Source: Fibrobacter sp. (GTDB lineage Bacteria > Fibrobacterota > Chitinivibrionia > Chitinivibrionales > Chitinispirillaceae). From it: a stretch of 36,330 nucleotides of DNA. How positions within the stretch are numbered: the stretch's first letter is position 1; every line of letters begins with the position of its first letter. The translations under genes and the position numbers were made by a program. Location of the stretch: NCBI GenBank assembly GCA_012515615.1, contig JAAYYB010000156.1, forward strand, positions 1 through 36,330, given 5' to 3'. Of the stretch, positions 15,589-24,208 are shown in pieces. The notes under the pieces are model-generated. The model saw nothing but the letters and a program-made list of their open reading frames with translations. It was not told the DNA's origin and searched no databases.

Positions 15589-18500
15589 TCAACGCGTCCT
15601 GATTCCTATTTTGGATTTAAAAACGCCTGAATTTGTCGCCGAAGCGTATTTGATAACCGCCAGATAGGTGCCGCCGGCGACCGGAAATCCATTGCTGTTA
15701 TAACCGTCCCAGTAAATATGAGCGGTGTTTCCGGATATCCTTCGTGAGTTGGAGCGGACAATGTTTCCTACTCCGTCATAAATCACCGCTGTCACTTTAT
15801 AAGAGTCGATTTTTCCAGGCAGGCGTAACTGGATCATGCAGCCACCGGTTCTCTTTACCGAAGCAACCCCTTCGGTTATAACAAACGACTGCATGTCTGA
15901 TGATACTTTCGAGGGGTTGGGGCCGACAAACATCCCTGTTTTAAGAGACGTCATTTCGTTGTTCCCATCTGCTGAAACGGCAACCCTTCCGCTCTTTACA
16001 TTATGATTGATGTCGACCAGTTCATAATAAACGGTCATGTCGGTCTCCCGGAGATCCCCGCCGGCAAGCCGCATTAACGGCGCATTCTCCTGCATCATGA
16101 CAGACTTCTGCGGTATCACCCCTGCCTCGACGGTTACAATCTTTCCGTTCCTGTAAACCGAGGAGGTCGGGTTGCCGGATGAGGCAAAAAGCGGCAGATC
16201 GACAAGCTTTATTGAATTATCGGTAAGACCAGACGATAAGATACCGATTCTGCACGCAACCAGACCGTCACATTTGTCTTTCAGTTTCAGAACCATCACT
16301 GCTCCGCTCATATCCTTGTTTTTCTCCATCGTAACGCAGAGTGCCGATTGTGTGCCTGAGCCCTTCGCAAGAGGCGCATCAAAAGGACGTACTCCCAGAT
16401 TCTTGCGTGACCAGTAGGTCATGGAGGTAAAGACTCCAAGGTCCTCGTAATTGAAAAGCGAATCAGCCTCTACTTCGTAAAACGGTGCTTTTCCGTTTGC
16501 CGGTGCAAGTTCACGGATCTCATCGGGCATATTATTGCCGTTGGCGCTGTTTTTCCATGAAGATGCAACGTGGCTGAAATCAAGGATGTCAACGTAGCCA
16601 TCTCTGTTAAAATCCCCGGTGTAATCGGGAAACACGCCCCGGTTTTCCAGTTCTACAGGATCGATATGGAACACATAGCTTCCCGATGAATCGGTTGCCT
16701 TGAGCATAAGCAGGACCGTTTCTACAGACATGTCGGGATATACCCTTGATGAGGGCCATAAAAGCGTGCCCCTGGTGCTGTCGCCAAGACTGAAGGTCAC
16801 CCCGCCGGCGACGTTCCATTTCTTGTCGGCATAGTAATAAAGCTTCATTTCCAGAGAGCCTGTATCGCAGTTTGTAACCGAGAAACTGATTTTTACCGTA
16901 TCACTCAAGGTAGAACCGGAAGGTGTCCCGCTAAGTATGAGCGGTACTTTCAAGTCTGAAAGCGCTATTTTTACCGAATCCGCCTTGCCGCGGTCAACAT
17001 CAAACGGAATCACCCTGACAAGAACCGAGTCCGGCATCTTCACCCCGAGATCCAGAGGCGCCAGCCAGACCGGGTTGCGTTTTACACTTACCGGTAAACG
17101 ATCGCATGCATCCGGGTTGCGCAGTGTCATCTCATTCCATTTTCCGCTGTACTTATACATCACCCTTATTCCGGCATCATCGTTTTCCTCATCGGTGACT
17201 CTGCAGTAAAGGGTCACGTCTCCCTGGTCATTGATATCGATAGAATCGATCGATGCGCCGGGCGCCAGGTTGTCCCTCAGACTAAAGGACGGCACGTCAA
17301 GCTCGCTGATATTTGTGTCCGCGCTGAAAAAAGCCCTCAGCATCACGTCATCATGTTTTCCGGTCACGTCCTGGCTGAATTCCCAGACTATTTGAGCGCT
17401 GTCGAACTCATCTCTTGTTATTGCGCCGGCTCTGACTGACGCTGCGTTCCAGCTTTCACCCTTATTCAGTGAATACCATGCGCTGTCAATCTTTACCGTA
17501 TCGAATTGCGGCGAACTGATTCTGACCCCAACCGTAACGCTCGATGTTGTGCTTTTCAATATCCTCAGAGCCGATACCGACAATGCCAGTCCCTCGTTGT
17601 TTACTTTGAAATATTCCGAAGTTGCCTTGCTGGTTCCTGGATGCCCGTCGCTTAAAACACACCTGAACGCCACTGCGTTGTGCTTTGAGCTGCCAAGATC
17701 GTTGAGCGTCTGCCAGCGAAGAGTATCATTGTAAGAGGAAGATGATACGGAGAAAACATCCACGTTTTCAGTCGGGACCCATGTTTTGCCGCTGTCTACG
17801 CTGAAAGAACACTGCAACACAAGATTATCATCCGTGCTGTCAGTAATGCTGTACGGGAAAGAGATTACATCGCGCCCGATATCCTCAGGTGTTTCAATCT
17901 TAATCGTTTGTTCCTGGTAGTTATCCACGTGCAGACTGATCGTATCGCCTGTGCCTTTGAGCACGTCATTAGCAACGGCGCAGAACCGAACGTTGGATAT
18001 ATCTATTCCATCTATTTCTTCATGGCTGAACCACTGAATTGTCCCCTCATAGGAACCCTTTTTCAACTCAGGTGTCCAGCTTACGGATGCGTTACGCCAC
18101 AGTTGACCGTCAAGGGAATATCTGCATTGAAGCGTGATGTCGTCACCATCCTGGTCGGAGACTGTAAACGGTATCTCAATCGTATCGTTCAGTTCATCAA
18201 GAGATGGTTTTGTCAGGTCGCATGAGGGCGCAAAGGAGATCGAGTCAAAGACACAGGCTGGATCACTGACGTTCCCGGAGGAATCCTTGACTGCTACTGT
18301 GAACCTGTAAAGTGTATGTGAAGTGAGACCGTCAATGGTCAATGTTGTATCAGACGCATTGATTCTTTTGAAAACTGAATCGATTATTCCGTTGCACACA
18401 GTATCCTGATCAAACGCTATATACACTATTTCGGCATCAGGACTCACTGATTTTGTCCACTTCAGTTTTACTGAAGTTGAACTTAGAACTTGCGCTGTTA

Positions 18501-21500
18501 AACCGGTAACGCCTTCGGGTTTCAGATGATCGATCTGAAGAGTAATCGTATCGCCGGTACCAGCAAGAACATCGTTCGCTATTGCGCGGAAACGTACACC
18601 GGAGATGTCCGCGTCGTCTATATCTTTACGGCCGAGCCACAGAATCGTCCCCTGGTACGAGGCGATATCCAATTTTTTAGGAGTATAGCTTACCGATGCG
18701 CTTTCCCATGTTTCTCCTTCGTCGATAGAGTATTCGCACTTCAGCGTGACTGTATCGCTGTCGGGATCCGATATGGTGAAGGCAATCCGTATGGTATCGA
18801 AGAGGTCATTATCGGAAGGGGGTGTCAGGTCGCATGAGGGTGCAAAGGAGATAGAGTCAAAGACACAGGCTGGATCACTGAGGTTGTTCCAGGCATCTTT
18901 CACAAACACACCGAGACTGTAAAGAGTGTGTGAGGTGAGGCCGGTGATTGTAACGGCAGTATCGGATGCATGCAGCCGCTTTACAACCGAATCGGGCGTC
19001 ATGACGCTGTCTGTTCCCACCCTGAGAGCCACAAGAAGGCTCTCTGCGTCGGAGCTCTGAGATTCTGTCCATTTCAGAGTTATGCTCGACGGTGTGTGGC
19101 CGTCAACGCGAAGATCGGTAACGCCTTCGGGTTTATTCTGATCGATTTTGTAGTAATACTTTGAGGTAAGGCTGGCTGTCCTTGACGAGGCATCTTTTGT
19201 GCGTAAAACGATCAATATGCTGTCGGAGTAAAATCCCTCACCTAGCTGAGCGCCGGCATCCCAGGTTGCGGAGCGCAGTGCCGAGGCGTTGGTGCCGGGG
19301 ACGATACCAATGTCGCCGCTTACGTTGTGGCAGGGGAGAAGGCTTGCGGAGGACCCCAGTTTATAAAACATGGTGACCGTATCGTTTGTCTCTCCGTTGT
19401 CGTAGAGACGGAAGTAAACGTTAAAAGTACGCTGATCGCGGTTTAAGGCGATTGTGCTCAGGCTGGAGGTGCCGTTGAGAGAGTCTCTGAGCACGGGGGT
19501 GCTGAAAGTTTTGAAACTGCATCTGTTCCCGGGGCCTGAACTGGACCACAATCCGTTTCTGTTTTGGGTAAAAACAGTTGCGTAGTAGGTCGTGTTTGTT
19601 GAAAGGTCATTGAGGGTGGTTGTGGGGTCTTCATAAAATTCAGCCGGAAAGGTACCGGCAAATATTGCGCCAGCCTCATAAGGACTGGTGGGGTAAGTGC
19701 TTTCTGACAACCATATTTCCACGTTCGTGGTTCGCGTCGCGTTGGCTGCTTCTAAAGCTTGATAACTCAATAATGCGGAAAGATCCCAGTCCAGTTTGAC
19801 AGCATTGTTTTCCAGAGATGTGCCTGATATGGAGACCGGGTTGGTGGGCTTTTTGCACAATTGAGAATTTTCCCATTCAGGGGACAGTGCGCCTGCCCAG
19901 GCTTTCTGTGCTTCACTCATGTTGCATAATGAATTGGAATTCAGATTAAGGTAAGATAATGAATCCAGTCTGGTTATGGAGTCGGGAAGAGAACTGAGGG
20001 CATCACTGGCAAGATACAGATATTTAAGACCAGTCATGTTGCACATTTGCTCAGGAAGGCCCTTTAAGGGGCAGTTAATAATAGTCAATGTGTCGAGGTT
20101 TGGAAGATCGGCGATTTCGGGTGGTAATTCAGTTAAAGCGCCAAAAATAGGGTAAGGCGACAAGTGTTCGAAATTGTTTATGGTCAATCTGGTCAGTGAA
20201 GTCAGATTTGATATACTTGAAGGCAGACATGAAAAAAAGTTCCTGTCGGATTTGACGAAAGAAAGAGTTACTATTTTACCATCTTTGATTTGCATGACAC
20301 TTTTTGTCTTTACGTCAAACCAGCGGTTTGTATCCAGAATAGCCCTCACTATCAGCGTGTCGGCATAGTCATCAAGGCAAAACTGGGTTGTTTTCCACGG
20401 ATAAGAATCGGTACAATTTGAGTCGAGCCATTCGCCAATGGAGTCCGGCGGATTGCAGAGCTGATTTCCATCGACTGAAAGACTTGTAAGAGTTTCCAGT
20501 TGTGTTATTGAAGCGGGAAGTTTTTTTAACCCGCAGTTATACAAATTTAAAATCTCAAGTTTTGGGCAAAGTCCGATCCCTTCGGGAAGGGTTTGAAGTG
20601 TAGGGTTGTATGCCGCATTAATTTCGAGCAATTCGGGATAGTTACTTTGCGGAAATCTTGTCAATTTATTATTGGAGAGGTTCAGATATTTCAGTTTTTG
20701 GTAACTATCGGAATAATCTGTTATCGATGAAAGGTTACAGTTTGATAAATCTAACGAGTCGATTTCTGGAAGAGCATAAATTTTACTGGTTGACGGAAGA
20801 GAGATATTTGTGTTGCCGCATAAATTCAGGTAGTGAATTTTATCCAGAAACTGGATGGATTGGGGGATTACCCTGATATTACGGTTGGAAAGATTTAGAG
20901 AGGTAATTCTGCCGTTATTGGTTGATGTGACCACAGCATCGATCCGGTCTAAGTCAATACTGTTTGCCACCAGAATTTCCTGGAGATAAACCATGTCCGA
21001 AGCGTTTATGCAGAGCTGCTTGTTACTCCAATCCGGATCGCTGCAGTGTTCATTTACCCAGTTCAGGACAGGACCTGAAAGATTGCAAAGCAAGTTGCGG
21101 TTAAGATCCAGATTCAGAACATTTGTCAATTTGACAATAGAATCTGGTAGCGTTGAAATCTGACAGTTTTCCAGTCTTAGTGTCAATAATTGATCCAGAT
21201 CGCATATCGATGAGGGAAGCGAGTCCAGTTTGCAATTATTAAGCTCAAGAATATACAGTTCGTCCAATTGACCGATCGATGCTGGAATTGTTTTAACTTC
21301 ATAGTTGTTTAGATACAGTTGCTGTACCCTTCCGTTAAAGAAGTAAATCCAGTTGGCATCGGCCCTGATCTCAAGCTCCAGATTGTTTGCCTCAAGTATC
21401 TCTCTGACCACGACTGTATCGTTGGGGACAGAAATACATACCTGGTTATACAATAGGTTGGGTGAATGCTCATCTGCCCATACACTGTTTGAATCGGAAA

Positions 21501-21912
21501 GGGTACAGATTCTATTATTCCAGAAGTTAGTAGTAAGTTCTTCATTTTTCATCAAATACATGCTGTCGGGCAGATCTGTCAGCCGGTTACTATGGGCAGT
21601 CAAGTAAATTAGCTTTGAAAGATGATGCAGATCCGGAAGCTTTTGAAGGTTATTGTCTTCCAGATATAAACTTTTGAGGTTGTAAAGAGTCCCGATACTG
21701 GAGGGGATGCTGTCCAGATTGGACCCGCTGAGATTCAAATTTACAAGATCAAATTCGCCAATCCAGTCGGGAAGAGGTGCTAAATCACAGTCAATAATTG
21801 AAAGATCGTTAAGCCTGATTAAATTGCGTAAAGGTGAATAGCTGCTGATTGTCAAATTTCTTAAATTAAGTGAAGTTACCCGGGAATCCGTCACACTTGA
21901 TACGGCTTTCAC
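15589..21912 (-). CDS. Giant LRR/FN3/dockerin-like surface protein, part after the in-frame stop
   Basis: This open frame is the continuation, in the same reading frame, of the gene starting at 23007; a lone TAA at 22102-22104 separates them. GTG 21912 is only the first possible start and has no signal peptide, so this piece alone would not be exported. In order: LRR units of the LPxSIxxLxxLxxLxLxxN type to about 19870; an FN3-like domain; two tandem FN3+Ig modules (19140-17900); more Ig-like domains; a dockerin-like EF-hand segment (GDFNRDGYVDILDF, about 16580-16625, continuing to YEDLGVF); and a C-terminal FlgD/T9SS-like domain (YKVTAVIYDGVGNIVRS ... GGTYLAVIKY). It is probably a cell-surface adhesin or scaffold for polysaccharide or enzymes. 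It may be a pseudogene, or read through. Confidence 0.85.
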   Translation of the reverse strand: MKAVSSVTDSRVTSLNLRNLTISSYSPLRNLIRLNDLSIIDCDLAPLPDWIGEFDLVNLNLSGSNLDSIPSSIGTLYNLKSLYLEDNNLQKLPDLHHLSKLIYLTAHSNRLTDLPDSMYLMKNEELTTNFWNNRICTLSDSNSVWADEHSPNLLYNQVCISVPNDTVVVREILEANNLELEIRADANWIYFFNGRVQQLYLNNYEVKTIPASIGQLDELYILELNNCKLDSLPSSICDLDQLLTLRLENCQISTLPDSIVKLTNVLNLDLNRNLLCNLSGPVLNWVNEHCSDPDWSNKQLCINASDMVYLQEILVANSIDLDRIDAVVTSTNNGRITSLNLSNRNIRVIPQSIQFLDKIHYLNLCGNTNISLPSTSKIYALPEIDSLDLSNCNLSSITDYSDSYQKLKYLNLSNNKLTRFPQSNYPELLEINAAYNPTLQTLPEGIGLCPKLEILNLYNCGLKKLPASITQLETLTSLSVDGNQLCNPPDSIGEWLDSNCTDSYPWKTTQFCLDDYADTLIVRAILDTNRWFDVKTKSVMQIKDGKIVTLSFVKSDRNFFSCLPSSISNLTSLTRLTINNFEHLSPYPIFGALTELPPEIADLPNLDTLTIINCPLKGLPEQMCNMTGLKYLYLASDALSSLPDSITRLDSLSYLNLNSNSLCNMSEAQKAWAGALSPEWENSQLCKKPTNPVSISGTSLENNAVKLDWDLSALLSYQALEAANATRTTNVEIWLSESTYPTSPYEAGAIFAGTFPAEFYEDPTTTLNDLSTNTTYYATVFTQNRNGLWSSSGPGNRCSFKTFSTPVLRDSLNGTSSLSTIALNRDQRTFNVYFRLYDNGETNDTVTMFYKLGSSASLLPCHNVSGDIGIVPGTNASALRSATWDAGAQLGEGFYSDSILIVLRTKDASSRTASLTSKYYYKIDQNKPEGVTDLRVDGHTPSSITLKWTESQSSDAESLLVALRVGTDSVMTPDSVVKRLHASDTAVTITGLTSHTLYSLGVFVKDAWNNLSDPACVFDSISFAPSCDLTPPSDNDLFDTIRIAFTISDPDSDTVTLKCEYSIDEGETWESASVSYTPKKLDIASYQGTILWLGRKDIDDADISGVRFRAIANDVLAGTGDTITLQIDHLKPEGVTGLTAQVLSSTSVKLKWTKSVSPDAEIVYIAFDQDTVCNGIIDSVFKRINASDTTLTIDGLTSHTLYRFTVAVKDSSGNVSDPACVFDSISFAPSCDLTKPSLDELNDTIEIPFTVSDQDGDDITLQCRYSLDGQLWRNASVSWTPELKKGSYEGTIQWFSHEEIDGIDISNVRFCAVANDVLKGTGDTISLHVDNYQEQTIKIETPEDIGRDVISFPYSITDSTDDNLVLQCSFSVDSGKTWVPTENVDVFSVSSSSYNDTLRWQTLNDLGSSKHNAVAFRCVLSDGHPGTSKATSEYFKVNNEGLALSVSALRILKSTTSSVTVGVRISSPQFDTVKIDSAWYSLNKGESWNAASVRAGAITRDEFDSAQIVWEFSQDVTGKHDDVMLRAFFSADTNISELDVPSFSLRDNLAPGASIDSIDINDQGDVTLYCRVTDEENDDAGIRVMYKYSGKWNEMTLRNPDACDRLPVSVKRNPVWLAPLDLGVKMPDSVLVRVIPFDVDRGKADSVKIALSDLKVPLILSGTPSGSTLSDTVKISFSVTNCDTGSLEMKLYYYADKKWNVAGGVTFSLGDSTRGTLLWPSSRVYPDMSVETVLLMLKATDSSGSYVFHIDPVELENRGVFPDYTGDFNRDGYVDILDFSHVASSWKNSANGNNMPDEIRELAPANGKAPFYEVEADSLFNYEDLGVFTSMTYWSRKNLGVRPFDAPLAKGSGTQSALCVTMEKNKDMSGAVMVLKLKDKCDGLVACRIGILSSGLTDNSIKLVDLPLFASSGNPTSSVYRNGKIVTVEAGVIPQKSVMMQENAPLMRLAGGDLRETDMTVYYELVDINHNVKSGRVAVSADGNNEMTSLKTGMFVGPNPSKVSSDMQSFVITEGVASVKRTGGCMIQLRLPGKIDSYKVTAVIYDGVGNIVRSNSRRISGNTAHIYWDGYNSNGFPVAGGTYLAVIKYASATNSGVFKSKIGIRTR
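18211..18881 (-). repeat. Tandem FN3+Ig module pair with a 59-nt near-identical block
   Basis: The segments 18211-18269 and 18823-18881 are 59 nt long and differ at two positions, 612 nt apart. They encode the same DPACVFDSISFAPSCDLT stretch in two successive FN3+Ig modules, while the rest of the modules has diverged. This suggests recent duplication or local gene conversion. Confidence 0.8.
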
Positions 21913-22101
21913 TCCTATGTCCTCATACCCGTTTAAATCCAGAAACGATCGTACACTGGAATAATCCTCTGATTCCGGGCAGAACTGCCCGGAATTCCAG
22001 TCCGGATCATTTTCATTGGCCCAGATTAAAACCGCGCCGCTAAGGTCACAGATACAATTATTATCAAGCGCGCAGGTTTCTAAAGAATTGATATTGGTAA
22101 T

Positions 22102-22104
22102 TTA
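22102..22104 (-). other. In-frame TAA stop interrupting the LRR giant
   Basis: The N-terminal frame ends ...NQITDLPP-TAA, and without a frame change continues ITNINSLETCALDNN..., which is the expected rest of the same leucine-rich repeat. In the sister repeats the position is Ser (LPDSI, LPSSI, LPASI), so a single TCA to TAA change explains the stop. Confidence 0.85.
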
Positions 22105-23007
22105 AGGGGGAAGATCAGTGATCTGGTTTCCGTTTAAATTCAATTTCCTGAGCCGGGTAAGATTTCCGAAATTTTCCGGAAGCTCTCTGATCTTGCTTTT
22201 GGGGATATCGATTACGCGCAGGTTCGTTAACAGACAGAGTGAATCGGGCAATTTGAGTATTGAATCGTATTGGGCGGTTATTGAAACAAGTGCATCAAGC
22301 TTTCCTATGCACTCCGGAAGGATTTTTATCCGTTTCTTATCGGCGTATAGAGAATAGTTTATATAATAGGTATAATAAAAATCAAGTGCTGTAATCCTTC
22401 CGTTGGCGCATCCCATGACACATGCGCTTACCGGCACATCCGTAAGTCCATTAGTGTCAAGAATCTCCCTTACAACCAGTGTGTCGGCCGCATCGGCGCA
22501 AAGCTGAGTGGTATACCAGCTAAGGTGACTATAGATGAACTGGGGGTTAGAATTCGGATTTACATAGGAATATTTTTCCAACCATTGTATAACCGAATCA
22601 GGAAGATCGCAGAGATAATTATAGGTTAGATCCATGTAATTGATTCTTTTTAAAGCGGTTATCCCCGCGGGAAGACTTTGGAGGCGGTTGTTTTGAATTT
22701 TAAGTGACTGCAGGTTGGTAAGTCCGCAGATACTGGAGGGAAGTGATGAGATAAAATTATTCGACAAATCGATATTTTTAAGGGCGGTAAGCGATCCGAT
22801 CTGTGAAGGAATGGAAACCAGATTTTTTTTCGGAAGCTTAAGCGATACTATGCGCCCGTTCAGGCTGTCGGTAACGTTTTCCACATTGAGCGCTGTTAAT
22901 CCCAGACTGTCTAAAATAGCTCTGGCAATACTCCAATCTTCCGAATAACTTTGCGCCCCAAGGCTAAAAGAGAGACACAGAAGCCATAATAATAATCTTT
23001 TTCTCAC
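22102..23007 (-). CDS. Giant LRR surface protein, N-terminal part up to the in-frame stop
   Basis: 301 residues: a signal peptide (MRKRLLLWLLCLSFSLGAQS, GTG start at 23007, AAAGGG about 11 nt upstream) followed by leucine-rich repeats (LPSSICGLTNLQSLKIQNN, LQSLPAGITALKRINYMDL). The block TTQLCADAADTLVVREILDT marks the boundary between LRR super-modules and recurs, with variation, five more times in the rest of the frame. The piece ends at a TAA in mid-repeat; the reading frame then runs on to 15589, for a full-length design of about 2,470 codons. It follows the CsgG-like gene by 35 nt and so is probably in its transcript. If the stop is real, only a short secreted LRR fragment is made. Confidence 0.85.
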   Translation of the reverse strand: MRKRLLLWLLCLSFSLGAQSYSEDWSIARAILDSLGLTALNVENVTDSLNGRIVSLKLPKKNLVSIPSQIGSLTALKNIDLSNNFISSLPSSICGLTNLQSLKIQNNRLQSLPAGITALKRINYMDLTYNYLCDLPDSVIQWLEKYSYVNPNSNPQFIYSHLSWYTTQLCADAADTLVVREILDTNGLTDVPVSACVMGCANGRITALDFYYTYYINYSLYADKKRIKILPECIGKLDALVSITAQYDSILKLPDSLCLLTNLRVIDIPKSKIRELPENFGNLTRLRKLNLNGNQITDLPP

Positions 23008-23042
23008 AGTACAGGCCCTTTTGTTAAAAACAATTAAACAGT

Positions 23043-23912
23043 TTAGAAGTCAACTGTAACCAGCAATCCTGCCGGAAACCCTTGCACGTTAAATGATAAG
23101 GGTTTTGTATTATCAGGTTTTTTATTCTTACCCCGGTTTCTTAAAAGTAAAAAACTTACAGGTACCGTTATTCCGGCTCCTATCGCTGAACCCAAAAATG
23201 CATAATAAGCGGTCTTTTCTTTGCCAAACCACAGATCCATGTCCGATTTATCTTTTTGAGACCTATACTCATTGTGGTATCTGTTTTTTTGAACCAGAAA
23301 GTAAACCGCTGAGCCCGCGGCGGCGCTACCCAGCACTATAGAACTGATCCCGCCGGCCTTCCTCAAATTCGATTTTGAGATGCCCTGAGCAGCATCAGGT
23401 GAAACAAGGCGCGTGACTATCTGGGGAATTCCCCGTTTGAGCACATCCTCTATGGAACCGTCAATGTCTACGTTGGCGCTTGCTGTAATGCGGCCGGTCT
23501 TCACGTCAATCATACGTAGGCTTATCGAATAGATCTTTCCCAGCCGGCCGATATTTCCAGCAACCATCGATTGAACCCCCAGAAGCTGCCCGGCCTCCAC
23601 TGCACACTCCGTAGATGTGCATCCGGTCTGCTGAAAACCCTGTTCCTTGAGAATCTGAGCCATCTGGTTACGTTCAAGAACCACATATTTGTCGGTGCGG
23701 GCCAGTTGCGACACCAGGCGATCGGTCAGAGTCGCAAGTTCCTTCTTCTCCAGAGTACCCTCAAGATCAGTTACGGCTATACTGGTTTTCTCGGAAAAAA
23801 CGCTCAAAGCAAAAAAAAGAATGAGGAAGGCAGATTCCAGGAGATTGATTTTCAAAATATTATAATGTTTCAGGTCAATAATTTTGCTGTTATGACAGAA
23901 CGAATTTTCCAA
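23043..23912 (-). CDS. CsgG-domain protein (curli-assembly-like), paralog of 26271-26930
   Basis: About 289 residues. The CsgG-type domain runs from TSIAVTDLEG through LVSQLARTDKYVVLERNQMA, QILKEQGFQQTGCTSTECA, GQLLGVQSMVAGNIGRLGKI to RMIDVKTGRI. The Cys-x4-Cys pair is shared with its paralog. Two hydrophobic segments near the C-terminus (SSIVLGSAAAGSAVYFLVQ; FLGSAIGAGITVPVSFLLL) could anchor it. I chose TTG 23912 because GAGGGG sits 6 nt before it; upstream ATGs (23951, 23942, or the frame start 24062) lie at or before the predicted transcription start. The hydrophobic segment LLESAFLILFFALSVFS serves as the export signal. CsgG proteins form outer-membrane export channels or accessory lipoproteins, but this one lacks a lipobox. 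It leads the operon with the LRR giant. Confidence 0.8.
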   Translation of the reverse strand: MENSFCHNSKIIDLKHYNILKINLLESAFLILFFALSVFSEKTSIAVTDLEGTLEKKELATLTDRLVSQLARTDKYVVLERNQMAQILKEQGFQQTGCTSTECAVEAGQLLGVQSMVAGNIGRLGKIYSISLRMIDVKTGRITASANVDIDGSIEDVLKRGIPQIVTRLVSPDAAQGISKSNLRKAGGISSIVLGSAAAGSAVYFLVQKNRYHNEYRSQKDKSDMDLWFGKEKTAYYAFLGSAIGAGITVPVSFLLLRNRGKNKKPDNTKPLSFNVQGFPAGLLVTVDF

Positions 23913-23949
23913 CTTTTTCCCCTCTGAAATTTTCACGCACATGTTAGTC

Positions 23950-23998
23950 ATTATAATATAAATTGAGTCAAGTGAAAAATCTGTGATTTGGATCACAG
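23950..23998 (-). promoter_or_regulatory. CRP-type operator and -10 box upstream of the CsgG-like/LRR operon
   Basis: A perfect palindrome, CTGTGAT-TTGG-ATCACAG (23981-23998), matching the CRP/FNR-family core TGTGA-N6-TCACA. On the minus strand a TATAAT (23955-23950) lies so that the operator is centred about 42-46 nt upstream of the likely start, the geometry of a class II activated promoter. No good -35 box is present, consistent with activator dependence. Confidence 0.75.
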
Positions 23999-24118
23999 TG
24001 AATAAGAGTCGGGAAAACGTATATCCGACTTTCTGGTGAGTAATTTGTTTATGATATCTCATGAAATAAGGTATGACAATAAGGTTTTTTGGGGATTATG
24101 AACGACCGACCGGCTGGA

Positions 24119-24146
24119 CAAAAAAGAGCAGAGAAACAGCTCTTTT
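24119..24146 (-). terminator. Intrinsic terminator of the GH8 gene
   Basis: AAAAGAGC / GCTCTTTT stem with a 9-nt loop, followed on the minus strand by a T-run. It lies 63 nt past the GH8 stop and separates that gene from the CRP-controlled operon downstream. Confidence 0.8.
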
Positions 24147-24208
24147 GAATCTGTTACTCTGCCCCGGAACAATCAGATACCTGATTTATACAGACTACAG
24201 CCGTATAA

